This document shows, piece by piece, positions 11,531 through 23,571 of a stretch of 64,000 nt of DNA. The notes under the pieces are model-generated. The model saw nothing but the letters and a program-made list of their open reading frames with translations. It did not search any database and was not told the DNA's origin. Each line of letters begins with the position of its first letter. Within the stretch, counting starts at the first letter, position 1. Position numbers and translations under genes: made by a program. This DNA is from Albugo candida (taxonomy: Eukaryota > Oomycota > Peronosporomycetes > Albuginales). The stretch spans positions 310,001 through 374,000 of the forward strand of contig JBDOQK010000026.1 in the NCBI GenBank assembly GCA_040437565.1, in the 5' to 3' direction.

Positions 11531-13510
11531 ATGAAAGAGGACGCAAGGGAAAAATGACTGTCAAACGCTGCACTTTTACTTGATTATTTGATAAAGTCGA
11601 TTGTCTGATACTGAATGCAGTAAACGCCACTTCAGGCGAACAGACTTTATCCGGCTTTGATCTGGATGGCATTGTTTCCGCTTGAATACGCGCTTTGAAA
11701 AACGCTAAGGTTTATTTGGCAGTCTCCTACTACCCGTGTGATTCCTCATTGAGTTGACCCTATAGGAACACTTGTGAGCAAAACACCTGGTAGAGTCGTA
11801 TTGAATTCAGTGGATAGTTCAGCATCATTCATACTATTCTAACGAGGTCACGAGTAAGATGCATTCGTCAATGAGGCTCCGAGACTCCAACGCTTATCAA
11901 AATCAGTAATACTAATAACATTCTTTTCTCTCTTCGCATTGACCTCTCACAAATACCTCAATAGAGAAAAAATATTTGGAGTTGGGTTGAGAGTTTGACA
12001 GAACAGCTTCACTCCTTCCGTAGTTATTACGCCGACAATATTTCTCGATGTGGTCATTTTTTACGCTTCACTTGCTCGACCAAAGGTGACAGCTATTAAT
12101 AGAAGACTGCCAGACGACGCGTTTGTGCACCTCATCGACCTCTGTGATTTCGACTTGAGAAAAAAAAGATATTAGTCTTCGCACTCGGCGATCCAAGGCC
12201 TATAATGAGTGGCAGTTGAATTGTTTCACTTTTTCTCCGATTGTCAGAGCAAACCTCGCATAGTCAGCAAGCTGTAACTACTACACGTCTGAATGACATT
12301 ATCATACGCATAAGAGATAAAGTACTTCCTTCGCGGCAGTTTTACCTCAATCGGTTTCTCTATTGCCATCAATTGTTGGCATCTTTAAATCGGACGACTA
12401 GTCATATTCTTCGTGCAATGGATTGGCCACTCGCTTTTCTAGAAACCATTTAAATACGAGACATGCACATNNNNNNNNNNNNNNNNNNNNNNNNNNNNNN
12501 NNNNNNNNNNNNNNNNNNNNNNNNNNNNNNNNNNNNNNNNNNNNNNNNNNNNNNNNNNNNNNNNNNNNNNATGAAAGAGGACGCAAGGGAAAAATGACTG
12601 TCAAACGCTGCACTTTTACTTGATTATTTGATAAAGTCGATTGTCTGATACTGAATGCAGTAAACGCCACTTCAGGCGAACAGACTTTATCCGGCTTTGA
12701 TCTGGATGGCATTGTTTCCGCTTGAATACGCGCTTTGAAAAACGCTAAGGTTTATTTGGCAGTCTCCTACTACCCGTGTGATTCCTCATTGAGTTGACCC
12801 TATAGGAACACTTGTGAGCAAAACACCTGGTAGAGTCGTATTGAATTCAGTGGATAGTTCAGCATCATTCATACTATTCTAACGAGGTCACGAGTAAGAT
12901 GCATTCGTCAATGAGGCTCCGAGACTCCAACGCTTATCAAAATCAGTAATACTAATAACATTCTTTTCTCTCTTCGCATTGACCTCTCACAAATACCTCA
13001 ATAGAGAAAAAATATTTGGAGTTGGGTTGAGAGTTTGACAGAACAGCTTCACTCCTTCCGTAGTTATTACGCCGACAATATTTCTCGATGTGGTCATTTT
13101 TTACGCTTCACTTGCTCGACCAAAGGTGACAGCTATTAATAGAAGACTGCCAGACGACGCGTTTGTGCACCTCATCGACCTCTGTGATTTCGACTTGAGA
13201 AAAAAAAGATATTAGTCTTCGCACTCGGCGATCCAAGGCCTATAATGAGTGGCAGTTGAATTGTTTCACTTTTTCTCCGATTGTCAGAGCAAACCTCGCA
13301 TAGTCAGCAAGCTGTAACTACTACACGTCTGAATGACATTATCATACGCATAAGAGATAAAGTACTTCCTTCGCGGCAGTTTTACCTCAATCGGTTTCTC
13401 TATTGCCATCAATTGTTGGCATCTTTAAATCGGACGACTAGTCATATTCTTCGTGCAATGGATTGGCCACTCGCTTTTCTAGAAACCATTTAAATACGAG
13501 ACATGCACAT
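11531..13510. repeat. 940-bp direct duplication around a 100-N gap
   Basis: Bases 11531-12470 and 12571-13510 appear identical and abut the two sides of the gap 12471-12570. This is the pattern of an unmerged contig overlap. The block is non-coding apart from a 70-aa frame (12241 and 13281) without recognisable features. After 13510 unique sequence leads into the CBS gene. Confidence 0.85.
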
Positions 13511-13542
13511 TGACATTTCTCATGTGAGACCTTCACTCCCAT

Positions 13543-13560
13543 TTCTCATTTTGCTTGCGA
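13543..13560 (+). promoter_or_regulatory. possible oomycete-type initiator element
   Basis: The string TTCTCATTTTGC about 45 bases before the CBS-gene ATG resembles the oomycete initiator core (YTCATTYY). It is a short, degenerate motif in AT-rich DNA, so this is only suggestive. Confidence 0.25.
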
Positions 13561-13596
13561 TACAAAAGGTGAACTTTATTTCTGAACACGGACATA

Positions 13597-14597
13597 ATGC
13601 TGCGTCACAATTTGAAGAATTTCTTGCGACCACCTTTTTTATCAACGTATCGAAAAATCAGCTCAAATGCTGTACTGAATCAAAGAACGGTTGGGTGTAT
13701 ACTCTCAACGGAGAGTGCTACAATTCCATCTGTTCCATTCGATACAACGGTCAGAAATGCGGCTCAGATAATGTTTGACAGGAAGTTAGTTGCTGTTCCT
13801 GTCGTAAAGGATTTGAAGGTAGTATCTATCAGTGTCTTGTTATCTGTACTGGATTTTCACTCATGCAAATGTAGCTTTGCGGGCTTTTTACGGAACATGA
13901 TTATTGCCAGGCTTTGCAAACAAACAAATTGTCGGCGATTGTTGGTGATGTATCGACACCAGCACCTCACGCGTCAGTCGTCCATCCTGAAGACGGTGTT
14001 GGACATTGTTTACAAGAAATGACTCGGAAGGCAAGTAGCCATTGCTGACGTATTTTGTCTCGACGCTCACCTGGACTGGATGCACAGAATGCAACATCGG
14101 TCGCGGTGGTCGACAACAGTGGTAACTATCTCGGAACGCTGTCGTTGAGTCACATTAGCGAAGAGTATTTTGCACACAAGGACGGTGCTCACAAATCGTT
14201 GGAATTTGCAGAATCTTCAGTATTCCCAGAAATGGATCATGTTGAACTGGAAAAAGAGAACCTGTACGAACAATTAAAGCAGGATATGGAACAGACTCGG
14301 CACAATTTGAAGGAGAAAAGCGTGTTTGCCCAAGAATTGGAAAAAATTGAGCGCGATATTGCTGAACAAGAGTTTTCGGCCTCGTCTGTTTATCCGGATT
14401 TGAATCGAGTGGAAGATAAGGTGTTGGCGAGTATGAAAAGCGAAGAAAGTTACTTTCACGAAGAAAAGCGCGATTCAGTGGATGAAATTGTCCAAATGAA
14501 AGCAGAGTGGCTTGAAGAGAAGCACATATTCTCTGAGCCTGCAGACTTTCCTGAAGTAGCAGTTGTAAGCGATGTGCTGGAAACATCCAAAGTGTAG
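13597..14597 (+). CDS. CBS-pair protein, probably mitochondrial
   Basis: Exons are 13597-13818, 13875-14030 and 14088-14597 (295 aa). The first ~30 residues are Arg/Lys-rich without acids, like a mitochondrial targeting peptide. Two CBS motifs follow. The first (SVPFDTTVRNAAQIMFDRKLVAVPVV, then GLFTEHDYCQAL) is split by an ordinary intron. The second (HPEDGVGHCLQEMTRK, then NATSVAVVDNSGNYLGTLS) is split by a GC-AG intron beginning GCAAGT at 14031. Both introns are phase 0 and their junctions restore the CBS pattern. The C-terminal 140 residues are acidic and helical without a known domain. CBS pairs often bind adenosyl ligands; the ligand here is unknown. The gene ends about 100 bases before SEM1 on the same strand. 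Confidence 0.75.
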
Positions 14598-14695
14598 ATC
14601 TCATGCGTATGAGTTATGTAATAATATCTGTTAACAAAGTAAATTTGTAAAATTTGAATTTGCGTGTTTTCACAAAATTTTAACTTTATTGGAGA

Positions 14696-14923
14696 ATGAG
14701 TGGAAAGCCACTTACATTTGATGAGAAGACAAAGAAGCCGTCGTTGGTGCTTGTGACGGAAGAGGACGATGAATTTGAAGAGTTCGAAAATGAGGACTGG
14801 GATCATTCAGCAGAAGAAGGCGAAGCAGATGTCAAGCAACAATGGCAAGATGACTGGGATGTCGATGAAGCCGACGATGATTTTTGCCATCGTTTGCGGA
14901 AGGAATTGGAGAAAAACAAGTAG
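14696..14923 (+). CDS. SEM1: SEM1/DSS1, 26S proteasome lid and TREX-2 subunit
   Basis: This single-exon 75-aa protein is full length for the family. It has the two acidic-aromatic clusters (EEDDEFEEFENEDWD and WQDDWDVDEADDDF) followed by the basic C-terminal helix (LRKELEK). The family is intrinsically disordered, binds ubiquitin and partners such as PCID2-type and BRCA2 proteins, and stabilises the proteasome lid. The hallmark acidic pattern makes the call secure despite the small size. Confidence 0.92.
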   Translation: MSGKPLTFDEKTKKPSLVLVTEEDDEFEEFENEDWDHSAEEGEADVKQQWQDDWDVDEADDDFCHRLRKELEKNK

Positions 14924-15116
14924 TATTTTTAGCTAATCGACTCATTATACAGTATGTCGTAAGCATTCAATTTGTTGCGTCGTATTCACCACTATTCGAC
15001 CTCTCATTCGCGCCGAGATGTGTAAAGCTTCCAGTCGTTCCCCACTTGACCTTGAAGCCCGTATTTGTGTTTTACACTATTTAAAGCTCTTTGCGCATCG
15101 CACTCTTCTCTTCAAA

Positions 15117-15666
15117 ATGCTTCCAATGATCAAAGTCGGCGGTCTTATCATTCGCACACTAACGAAGCCGCTTGCTAAAGCAGTCAAGACACGATCTAAA
15201 ATGCACCCGTATCTGAATCAGTTCTGCCACGCAATAGGACAGCAGCAGCATCGCTATCTCATTCATTTACATATGAGTTTCCGCGGAGTTCCCAAATTCG
15301 TAGTCAAAGACTTACCACCAGATCAAGCCGTCGAGCAAGGAGCCGATCTGATAGGAGAAATCATCATTTTTAGCGTTGCAGTTGCTGTCGCTTCTTTTGA
15401 GTACCATCGCAGCAGCTTGAAAGCAAAAACAAAGGAGGAAATCGAACAGCAGCAAAAACAACAGGCACAAGAGGTTCGAATATCGGACTTTCAGTATAAC
15501 TTTTTTCCAAACCTATTTATTGTAGGATATGGAGAATCGATTCCAGCGGCTCGAAGCGCAATTTGTGTGGCTGGAAATGCAAGTCGCAAAGATCGGACAG
15601 CTTCTGGAAAAAGAGCTGAATGAGAGGATAGATGCTGAAGCTTCCACAGACGCCATAAAGCCGTAA
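15117..15666 (+). CDS. OPA3-like mitochondrial protein
   Basis: Exons are 15117-15473 and 15526-15666, with a 52-nt phase-0 intron; the product is 165 aa. It opens MLPMIKVGGLIIRTLTKPLAK, the usual OPA3 N-terminus. A basic segment, a hydrophobic stretch (GEIIIFSVAVAVASFEY) and a C-terminal coiled coil (RLEAQFVWLEMQVAKIGQLL) that is restored only after splicing complete it. OPA3 proteins sit at the mitochondrial inner or outer membrane and affect morphology. An upstream in-frame ATG at 15018 exists, but the family N-terminus favours 15117. Its stop lies 39 bases from the convergent helicase stop. Confidence 0.87.
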
Positions 15667-15705
15667 TGAAAGCCATACGTTCTCGCAATCCAACGCATTG
15701 GTTTC

Positions 15706-18700
15706 TTATACGTCAGAGTCCATCAGAATCCACTTTACTCGACGGAAACATTTTCGAAAAATTTCTTCCAGGACTCCAAAACGATCGCTGTACATCAGAA
15801 TGTTTTGCAGTAGTCTGAAGCGACTGCCAATATGTCGGAGTCTTTTCTTGATATGGAGTAATTGAGCAGTATTCAGATTTTTTGGAATCTGATTCTTCAC
15901 CAAAGCTTCCCATACGCATCCATCGAGCGGTTCATCCAAGCCAATGCGAAAGCCAAGTTCATCCTTGAAATCGTCGTACTCCAATGTTTTCGTTTTTTCA
16001 TTAAAACGCTCGAGTAAATCGGTTGTGAGATCCCACAAGTCATTTGACGCTTGCATTGGAACTAAAAGACTCGTGTATTTTTCTTCGGATTGAAAGCGTT
16101 CGCGGCCCACTACGCGGAGCATCATGTTACATAATGCGAGTTGATGACCAATGTCGACCCCGGCTTTTCCTTGGAAACGTGATAAGATAGCTTCCAGCAT
16201 CCAAAAGATTCCCAAAGCTTCAAAGCAGTTGTCTCGACATTCCCATACAAATTTTGCAACGAACGGATCGACGGAAAGCTGGTCATTCTCTTCCAACAGA
16301 CCAAATGATTTGAGACAGTCGATAGAGCGAGCCAAATACGGCTTTTGAGGATTTTTCATTGACGCGCTTGCTTCTTTATTGGATGCCATAAACTCATTAA
16401 GCGGAAATGTGGCGATGCGACGCATTAGTGAGGCATCCACTTTGGGTGAGACGTATTGTTGCAAGGCAATCAGCGGATGAAGTGTGGGCTTTCCGATGAC
16501 ATCAGGCAAGAGGCCGCGCATGAGGTGTTGCATCCTTTTCCATCGTAAGCCAGCAAACACGATGTTTCCTTGACGGTCCAACCCACGTCGACCAGCTCGT
16601 CCAGCCATCTGTTGTACCATCAAAGGAGTAAACTCGTCTTCTGGTGCGTCTTCACAAAAGCAGCAAGTTCGGAACGGCATGTTGACACCATACGCCAGCG
16701 AGTCATCGGAAAACACCACAGCTAAGCGACCAGCTTGTGCCAAAGATTGTACAACTCGCAAATACGCGCTTGGAAAATCATGAATGTAGATACCGATACC
16801 ACGACGCAATGAGCGGATGAGAAAATGTGGTTCTCCAGATGCTTCCGATGGTAATCGTCGCAGCTCGTAACATATTGACTTCATTTCCATCGATGATAGC
16901 CGGTGGCCTAGTGGAGCTAGGACGAACTCGGGATGAGGAGCAAAAATATCTGGGGCTGAAGCTTCTTCGAAATCTTGAGCATCCCGTACCTCTTCTTCTT
17001 GTTCTTTTGCTTTCAGCTTTCCTTCACGCTTCGCTGCAGCATCTCGCTTACGCTTCCACTGCTCATAATCTTGTTGGACTTTTTTTCGGAATGCTGGATA
17101 TTTGGTTTCTTCCGCAGTTTCCAACGCAAGTACTAGTGTACTATGTAATTGCCGGCAGCGTACCGAGTCGAGCTGGAAAGCGATTGCAGGAATTAGATTC
17201 TTGACACATAGATCTCGCATCAAGTCAAGTACGCCAAGCTCCGTCGTTTCCGTGTCACATGAATCCAAAGTATTGGATTCCGTTGCTATGGATGACGATA
17301 TGGAGAAGGAATCGAGGAGCTTCTGTGTTGCTTCTGGATCCTTACTCGCTAATTCTTGTAAACGTTTCTTCACAGAGTCTTCATATTTCTTCGATTCCAT
17401 CAATGTGATACGGTCGACTTCTTCACCGAGATCCAATGCTGATAATGCCTCAATCGGATCTTCATCGTCATTTACTACATCTTTTTTCTTGGAGCCTTTC
17501 TTACTAGACGCCTTCTTTGCTTTTTCGTCAGATTTGGTAGCAGCCGTTGATTTCTTGCTGTCCAACTGGGAGTCTTTAGAGATTTTACTTTCAAAATAAA
17601 CGTGCGGATCGATATCTTGAATTAAAGACATATCAAAATGCTGTTTCAATGCTTCCCAAAGCGCGAATGTGTCACGTGGAGTAAATGCAAGATTATCAGC
17701 TCGTAAACCTTGGTCTTTCAGATATTCGACTGTTATTCCAGTACATGGATGCAAAGCGATCAGTTCACCACACGACGCTGTTTCTGCTCGTTCCTCCGAC
17801 TGCGGATGCTCATTCCATATCATACGTTNNNNNNNNNNNNNNNNNNNNNNNNNNNNNNNNNNNNNNNNNNNNNNNNNNNNNNNNNNNNNNNNNNNNNNNN
17901 NNNNNNNNNNNNNNNNNNNNNNNNNNNNTTTGCAACGAACGGATCGACGGAAAGCTGGTCATTCTCTTCCAACAGACCAAATGATTTGAGACAGTCGATA
18001 GAGCGAGCCAAATACGGCTTTTGAGGATTTTTCATTGACGCGCTTGCTTCTTTATTGGATGCCATAAACTCATTAAGCGGAAATGTGGCGATGCGACGCA
18101 TTAGTGAGGCATCCACTTTGGGTGAGACGTATTGTTGCAAGGCAATCAGCGGATGAAGTGTGGGCTTTCCGATGACATCAGGCAAGAGGCCGCGCATGAG
18201 GTGTTGCATCCTTTTCCATCGTAAGCCAGCAAACACGATGTTTCCTTGACGGTCCAACCCACGTCGACCAGCTCGTCCAGCCATCTGTTGTACCATCAAA
18301 GGAGTAAACTCGTCTTCTGGTGCGTCTTCACAAAAGCAGCAAGTTCGGAACGGCATGTTGACACCATACGCCAGCGAGTCATCGGAAAACACCACAGCTA
18401 AGCGACCAGCTTGTGCCAAAGATTGTACAACTCGCAAATACGCGCTTGGAAAATCATGAATGTAGATACCGATACCACGACGCAATGAGCGGATGAGAAA
18501 ATGTGGTTCTCCAGATGCTTCCGATGGTAATCGTCGCAGCTCGTAACATATTGACTTCATTTCCATCGATGATAGCCGGTGGCCTAGTGGAGCTAGGACG
18601 AACTCGGGATGAGGAGCAAAAATATCTGGGGCTGAAGCTTCTTCGAAATCTTGAGCATCCCGTACCTCTTCTTCTTGTTCTTTTGCTTTCAGCTTTCCTT

Positions 18701-20774
18701 CACGCTTCGCTGCAGCATCTCGCTTACGCTTCCACTGCTCATAATCTTGTTGGACTTTTTTTCGGAATGCTGGATATTTGGTTTCTTCCGCAGTTTCCAA
18801 CGCAAGTACTAGTGTACTATGTAATTGCCGGCAGCGTACCGAGTCGAGCTGGAAAGCGATTGCAGGAATTAGATTCTTGACACATAGATCTCGCATCAAG
18901 TCAAGTACGCCAAGCTCCGTCGTTTCCGTGTCACATGAATCCAAAGTATTGGATTCCGTTGCTATGGATGACGATATGGAGAAGGAATCGAGGAGCTTCT
19001 GTGTTGCTTCTGGATCCTTACTCGCTAATTCTTGTAAACGTTTCTTCACAGAGTCTTCATATTTCTTCGATTCCATCAATGTGATACGGTCGACTTCTTC
19101 ACCGAGATCCAATGCTGATAATGCCTCAATCGGATCTTCATCGTCATTTACTACATCTTTTTTCTTGGAGCCTTTCTTACTAGACGCCTTCTTTGCTTTT
19201 TCGTCAGATTTGGTAGCAGCCGTTGATTTCTTGCTGTCCAACTGGGAGTCTTTAGAGATTTTACTTTCAAAATAAACGTGCGGATCGATATCTTGAATTA
19301 AAGACATATCAAAATGCTGTTTCAATGCTTCCCAAAGCGCGAATGTGTCACGTGGAGTAAATGCAAGATTATCAGCTCGTAAACCTTGGTCTTTCAGATA
19401 TTCGACTGTTATTCCAGTACATGGATGCAAAGCGATCAGTTCACCACACGACGCTGTTTCTGCTCGTTCCTCCGACTGCGGATGCTCATTCCATATCATA
19501 CGTTGCAGGTTGATGAAACGACCAGAGTACTCTAAAAGATGAATATTATCAGCTTGAACATGATGTCGCTTCCACCAGGCCAAGAGCTGCTCTGCATTTC
19601 CAATTGTCGCCGATAAAGCTAGAAACGGACAAGTCAATGATTTGATGATACGCTCAAGTGAATCTCCTTCAGCGCCATTCAGATCATGCACTTCATCAAA
19701 AACTGCGTACCCAAAGTCATACCCAATATCGATAAGCGCTGATTCAATTGCACCTGCTGTTCCAACAACAATCGAATAGTTTTGGGGTATGAATACTGTC
19801 CCATCAGTTATAAACGCCACAGAGTTCTTGACAATCAGTTGGAATAACGCAGCCACTTGCCATGCAAGCGGTTCTGTCGGTACGACAAATAGCACTTTGT
19901 GACCACTGACTGTGACATATGTCGATAAAACTGTTTTCCCACTACTGGTGGGCGCACAGACAATGACGGATTGATGCGCATCAATATGAGTGAGTACTTT
20001 CCGCTGCCAATCATCCAATACAAATTTGTTTGGGTGGTGCATATTCAAAGGTGGTAATCGATCCGCCATGTTTGTTAGTTGAAACACAATCAAATCTCGA
20101 CCTGATAAATACTCGAGCACTTTCTTCACATATTTGCGATACTTTCGGTGTATATCGACCAGTTCTTGCAACAAACTTTTCAGTTCTTTGTCTTCTTCCA
20201 CATTTTCCTTAGACTTCTTATCCTTTTGTTTCCCGCTTCCTTTGCTCTTGATCGGTTTAGACGATTCTTCCAGCTTTAAGCGACTCGATTCCAAGAACTT
20301 TTGATTCGTTGATTGAATTTCAAATAACGTATCCACCGCATCAATCATTTCCTTCGATCCTAAACAGTGTTTCAGTATCTCATACAATTGCTTCAGGCGC
20401 CCAGTTGGCGTCCCCAGCTTCATTTTTATCAACGTTGAGATATTGAGATTTTTTACATTGCTCAATTTTTCTTCATCCACTTTGAATTGCTTTGATTTCT
20501 TGTCTTTCTCTACCTGTAAGCGAATCAAATCTGCTTTCTTAAGTTTCGGCGCGGGAGTTGAACTGGCCGAAGTTGAAGTTGCGCGGGAAGGAGTGTTGGT
20601 GGCCGCTTTTCCGCTGTTTGTTATTTTCGTATTGGGTGATTTCGACGTGTCTTCTTCGGGCCATAAGTGACGTGGGTCAAAGGGATTCACTGGCGCAAGA
20701 TTTCGCAAAATGATTGGCATTCGGTCGGGCCATATTTTATCCCAATCGACACCGATCAGTTCCTTGACCTCCAT
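15706..20774 (-). CDS. DDX60/Ski2-like DExH-box RNA helicase (interrupted by assembly duplication)
   Basis: The frame starts at 20774. A gap (17829-17928) is flanked by an apparently identical 1576-bp duplication (16253-17828 = 17929-19504). Reading 20774-17929 and then 16252-15706 restores one uninterrupted frame of 1130 codons. Domains: Lys-rich N-terminus (1 to about 240), helicase core with FVLDDWQ, APTSSGKT (Walker A, about 275), DEVH (about 361), SAT (about 389), a long Lys/Asp/Ser-rich insertion (about 430-650), then the second RecA domain with FSDDSLAYGVNMP and QMAGRAGRRG (about 835) and a helical C-terminus. The split core and motif order match DDX60-type Ski2 helicases, which are about 1700 aa in animals; the extra N-terminal region is absent here. 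It probably acts on RNA. Confidence 0.85.
16253..19504. repeat. 1576-bp direct duplication flanking a 100-N gap inside the helicase
   Basis: 16253-17828 and 17929-19504 give the same translations in all frames that I compared. They abut the gap 17829-17928, so this looks like a failed contig merge. If taken literally it would give a helicase with a doubled middle and a broken frame. Confidence 0.88.
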
Positions 20775-21498
20775 TCTTTCCTTGTTTTAAAATGTGTGGT
20801 GAGTGTTTTAACAGTTAACAGCACAGTTTCACATGTATCAGGTGATAATGTAACGATAGTATCGTGTAGAAACGGCACATTTATGTCGGAATTTTTGTAA
20901 TTACCCGTAGAAATCTCATCACCACAGCAAGCGCTCCGCCAGCATCTTTTTTATGCTAATGAACCTTTACGATCAATGCAACGATAGTCGCGACATACAC
21001 GGAACAGATTTTCATACGCCTGTCGGCACCTTAAAAAAAGTAGTGTCAAAGTAATGAAAATAAACCAATTGCAACAAAGAATTCCTGCTTTTTAATCAAT
21101 CGCAAGCTTGCACGAATGCATAACCATAGTACGACGGTCAATCTCTTTTCGAACGATAAATGTCTCTCCAAACTCCAGCAAACCCTGGTCGGTACAACCA
21201 TCGAAGGTGTAAGATTTAATTCATAGAAACAATTAGCGCTGACTATTCACTTTACAGTCATTCTTAGTTGGCTGATCCATACACATTTCGACTAAGTATT
21301 ATAATATCACCCAGGAAAACTTTGATCAAAAAAACATGGCAGAGAATTGTCCCTAGCCCGTCACTTACCAATTGACTTGACCAGCTGCTAATTTATATAA
21401 GAAATGCTCCTCATCTTGTATCGACTGTGCTTTCCAAAAAATTTCATCTTTCGTAACACGACTGATCGTCTTTATAGCTCATTTAGACTGGAAATAGA
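20775..21498. other. divergent intergenic region
   Basis: These 724 bases lie between the starts of the helicase (-) and the PX protein (+) and must hold both promoters. Coding potential is low and no RNA gene was recognised. Confidence 0.5.
21477..21491 (+). promoter_or_regulatory. possible initiator before the PX gene
   Basis: GCTCATTTAGACTGG, ending eight bases before the ATG at 21499, shares the GCTCATT start of the oomycete initiator consensus. The match weakens after that, so confidence is low. Confidence 0.3.
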
Positions 21499-23571
21499 AT
21501 GTCCCGCGTGATATCGAAGAGCTCGAGTCGTTCCTGTTCCTGCTGTGAGACGACGCCTTCGCATACGAAAGATAGGAGAACAAGACGGATAAGCCAGCAT
21601 CAAATCGCAGCTATAGTCCGCGTCGATATCCATGTACAGGGCTACCATTTTGATGCTTCCATCATGGAGCATCCCGAATACATACTAACGACAACCATCT
21701 TATTTCGAGTCAGACATTGTGATTCGCATGTAAATGTCTCAACATGGCAGAATCGACGCTCGTTTCAAAGTTTTCAGGTGTTGGATGCGCAATTACGCAA
21801 TCACTTCCCCGTACAGATGAGTAGATTCCCCACACTACAATTACATCGCAGTCGTACATTATTGGGAATGCATCGCACACATCGCTTTCTAATGAGACGA
21901 TGTATGGAACTGGATACGTATCTGAATGGTGTGGTTGAATGTGTCTCAGACCATTTGGTCGATTTATTCGCACAAACTGCTCCTTTTTATTTAAAAAGCT
22001 TTTGTGATTTTGACAATGGATTCGGTATTAACGTTCGTACCTTTGCTCCATGCAAAGTCAGTGTCGAAACCTCTAAAATGCCTATGGAAGAAAATCGAAA
22101 GAATTGCGCGTCTTGGATCCATGCTTCCGGGGATACTTCAAAGAGTCCTATTTTATCGCAAGGATCAACGATTGCAAGTGGTTATGAGGTCTGGCCGAGT
22201 AATAAATTAGTTCCTGATCTGGAAGCTTCAATAAATTGGTCGGAAATCGATTCAGTTCGTGATTCTCTCACCTCACGACGAAGTTTTCGAGAAAAATGGC
22301 GTCAATGCCGACGTCATGTGACCCTGCTGCTGGACACTTGGCGACTTACCAGTGACGAAGTTTCTTTACATTCAGCCGAAAAAAAACGGTCTCTGTCGAA
22401 CACTAACAAAATGTGTGATGCAAATGAGTACTCCTATAACAGCTCCTCTTATGCACAAACACGTTGCGAAATGCGACAAATTTTGCGTAAATGGGATTGT
22501 GAGGAAGTCTGCGTGTCTCTCCAAACACCCTCAGCATTTACGTGTGTCTTGACCCAGCTGGAAATGTGTGTGGAGATTTTGAATCAGAATGTGTTTCCCC
22601 AAGATTCTGATCCCACCCAGACAAAAAATGAAGCGAATTGCACTCTTTCCCCAAATTCCGATGTCGCTCGATATAGCAGTGTCAATGGTTTAGAGGAGGG
22701 TACAAAGACAATGTCAAAAGTGGTATATGACGCTAATGTGGAAATTACTCCCCAGCAAGAACGAGCGCTGATGGAAAACGCCAATATGCTTTGCGAAATT
22801 ATAGTTCAGTACGGTCTTTTACACGTCGATCAGCTGGAGTCTTATTTCCAAACGGCGGAAATCGAGTTGAAGAAAAGATTACATCGCTTTCGTAGCACAG
22901 AACAAACGCGTATGGGTGCTCTTGAACTCATTTTGCTGTCTACGATACTAAATATCCGTATCAATTTGATCATAAATGACCACGCGGAAGGAACACTTCA
23001 TGAGATCGCTCCATTACCGCATTTACCATCTTTAAGGAAAGGCGACCCATTACGCGTCACATTGGGATATATGCTCCCATCACGCGAGCAGCCCGATGGA
23101 GCTTTTCTTATTACAAATCGCATCGAAAGTTGTATGAATCGGTCGACAAATGATGTAGCGGAGCCGTTTAAGAATCAATGGAAAGGCGTAAAAAATCTCA
23201 AAAAGGCTTTCGTTAAGCTCTTAGACCAACTGCAGTCGGAATCTGACGCTTCGAGAACAGGAATTCGGCAATTTGACTCTGAAACAGCAGAATTGCTGAA
23301 TACCTCCATCTTGGACGCTGTGTGGGACGACTGTAAGCAGAATCCGAATTTGTTTCAGATATTTCAGTGTCAGGCGATGCATTTTGGAAAAGGAATTGTT
23401 ACGGCACAAGAGTTTGTAGAGTACCTGGTGCTTGCGTTCAGTACCGATGGAGCGATCTACCTGATAGATTTTCTGCTTTACGTGCTTCCGGATCCCAATC
23501 TACGAAGAGAATTATTTCTCGCGCGTTGGCAGCGGCAAAGACAAGCAATGATGCAGGTTATGAAGCGGTGA
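21499..23571 (+). CDS. PX-domain protein with OTU-like C-terminal half
   Basis: One exon, 690 aa. Residues about 35-170 resemble a phox-homology domain: a strand-rich start, RRSFQSFQVLDAQLRNHFP, then a run of arginines and RFLMRRCMELDTYLNGVV. PX domains bind phosphoinositides on endosomes. The middle is charged and Ser-rich. Residues about 420-560 have a pattern (TRMGALELILLSTILNIRINLII) like the core of OTU-type domains, but I cannot place a Cys/His catalytic pair, so that reading is weak. The last 60 residues are a conserved-looking helical segment (TAQEFVEYLVLAF ... LPDPNLRRELFLARW). Function unknown; endosomal trafficking is a guess from the PX domain. Confidence 0.6.
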   Translation: MSRVISKSSSRSCSCCETTPSHTKDRRTRRISQHQIAAIVRVDIHVQGYHFDASIMEHPEYILTTTILFRVRHCDSHVNVSTWQNRRSFQSFQVLDAQLRNHFPVQMSRFPTLQLHRSRTLLGMHRTHRFLMRRCMELDTYLNGVVECVSDHLVDLFAQTAPFYLKSFCDFDNGFGINVRTFAPCKVSVETSKMPMEENRKNCASWIHASGDTSKSPILSQGSTIASGYEVWPSNKLVPDLEASINWSEIDSVRDSLTSRRSFREKWRQCRRHVTLLLDTWRLTSDEVSLHSAEKKRSLSNTNKMCDANEYSYNSSSYAQTRCEMRQILRKWDCEEVCVSLQTPSAFTCVLTQLEMCVEILNQNVFPQDSDPTQTKNEANCTLSPNSDVARYSSVNGLEEGTKTMSKVVYDANVEITPQQERALMENANMLCEIIVQYGLLHVDQLESYFQTAEIELKKRLHRFRSTEQTRMGALELILLSTILNIRINLIINDHAEGTLHEIAPLPHLPSLRKGDPLRVTLGYMLPSREQPDGAFLITNRIESCMNRSTNDVAEPFKNQWKGVKNLKKAFVKLLDQLQSESDASRTGIRQFDSETAELLNTSILDAVWDDCKQNPNLFQIFQCQAMHFGKGIVTAQEFVEYLVLAFSTDGAIYLIDFLLYVLPDPNLRRELFLARWQRQRQAMMQVMKR

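Noticed and set aside
12241-12453. 70-codon plus-strand frame, present twice (also 13281)
   Set aside because: Present twice only because of the assembly duplication; no family features, no start context and no splice partner.
16827-17599. Plus-strand frames of 125 and 165 codons inside the helicase
   Set aside because: Antisense to conserved helicase motifs; repeated at 18503 and 18778 because of the duplication.
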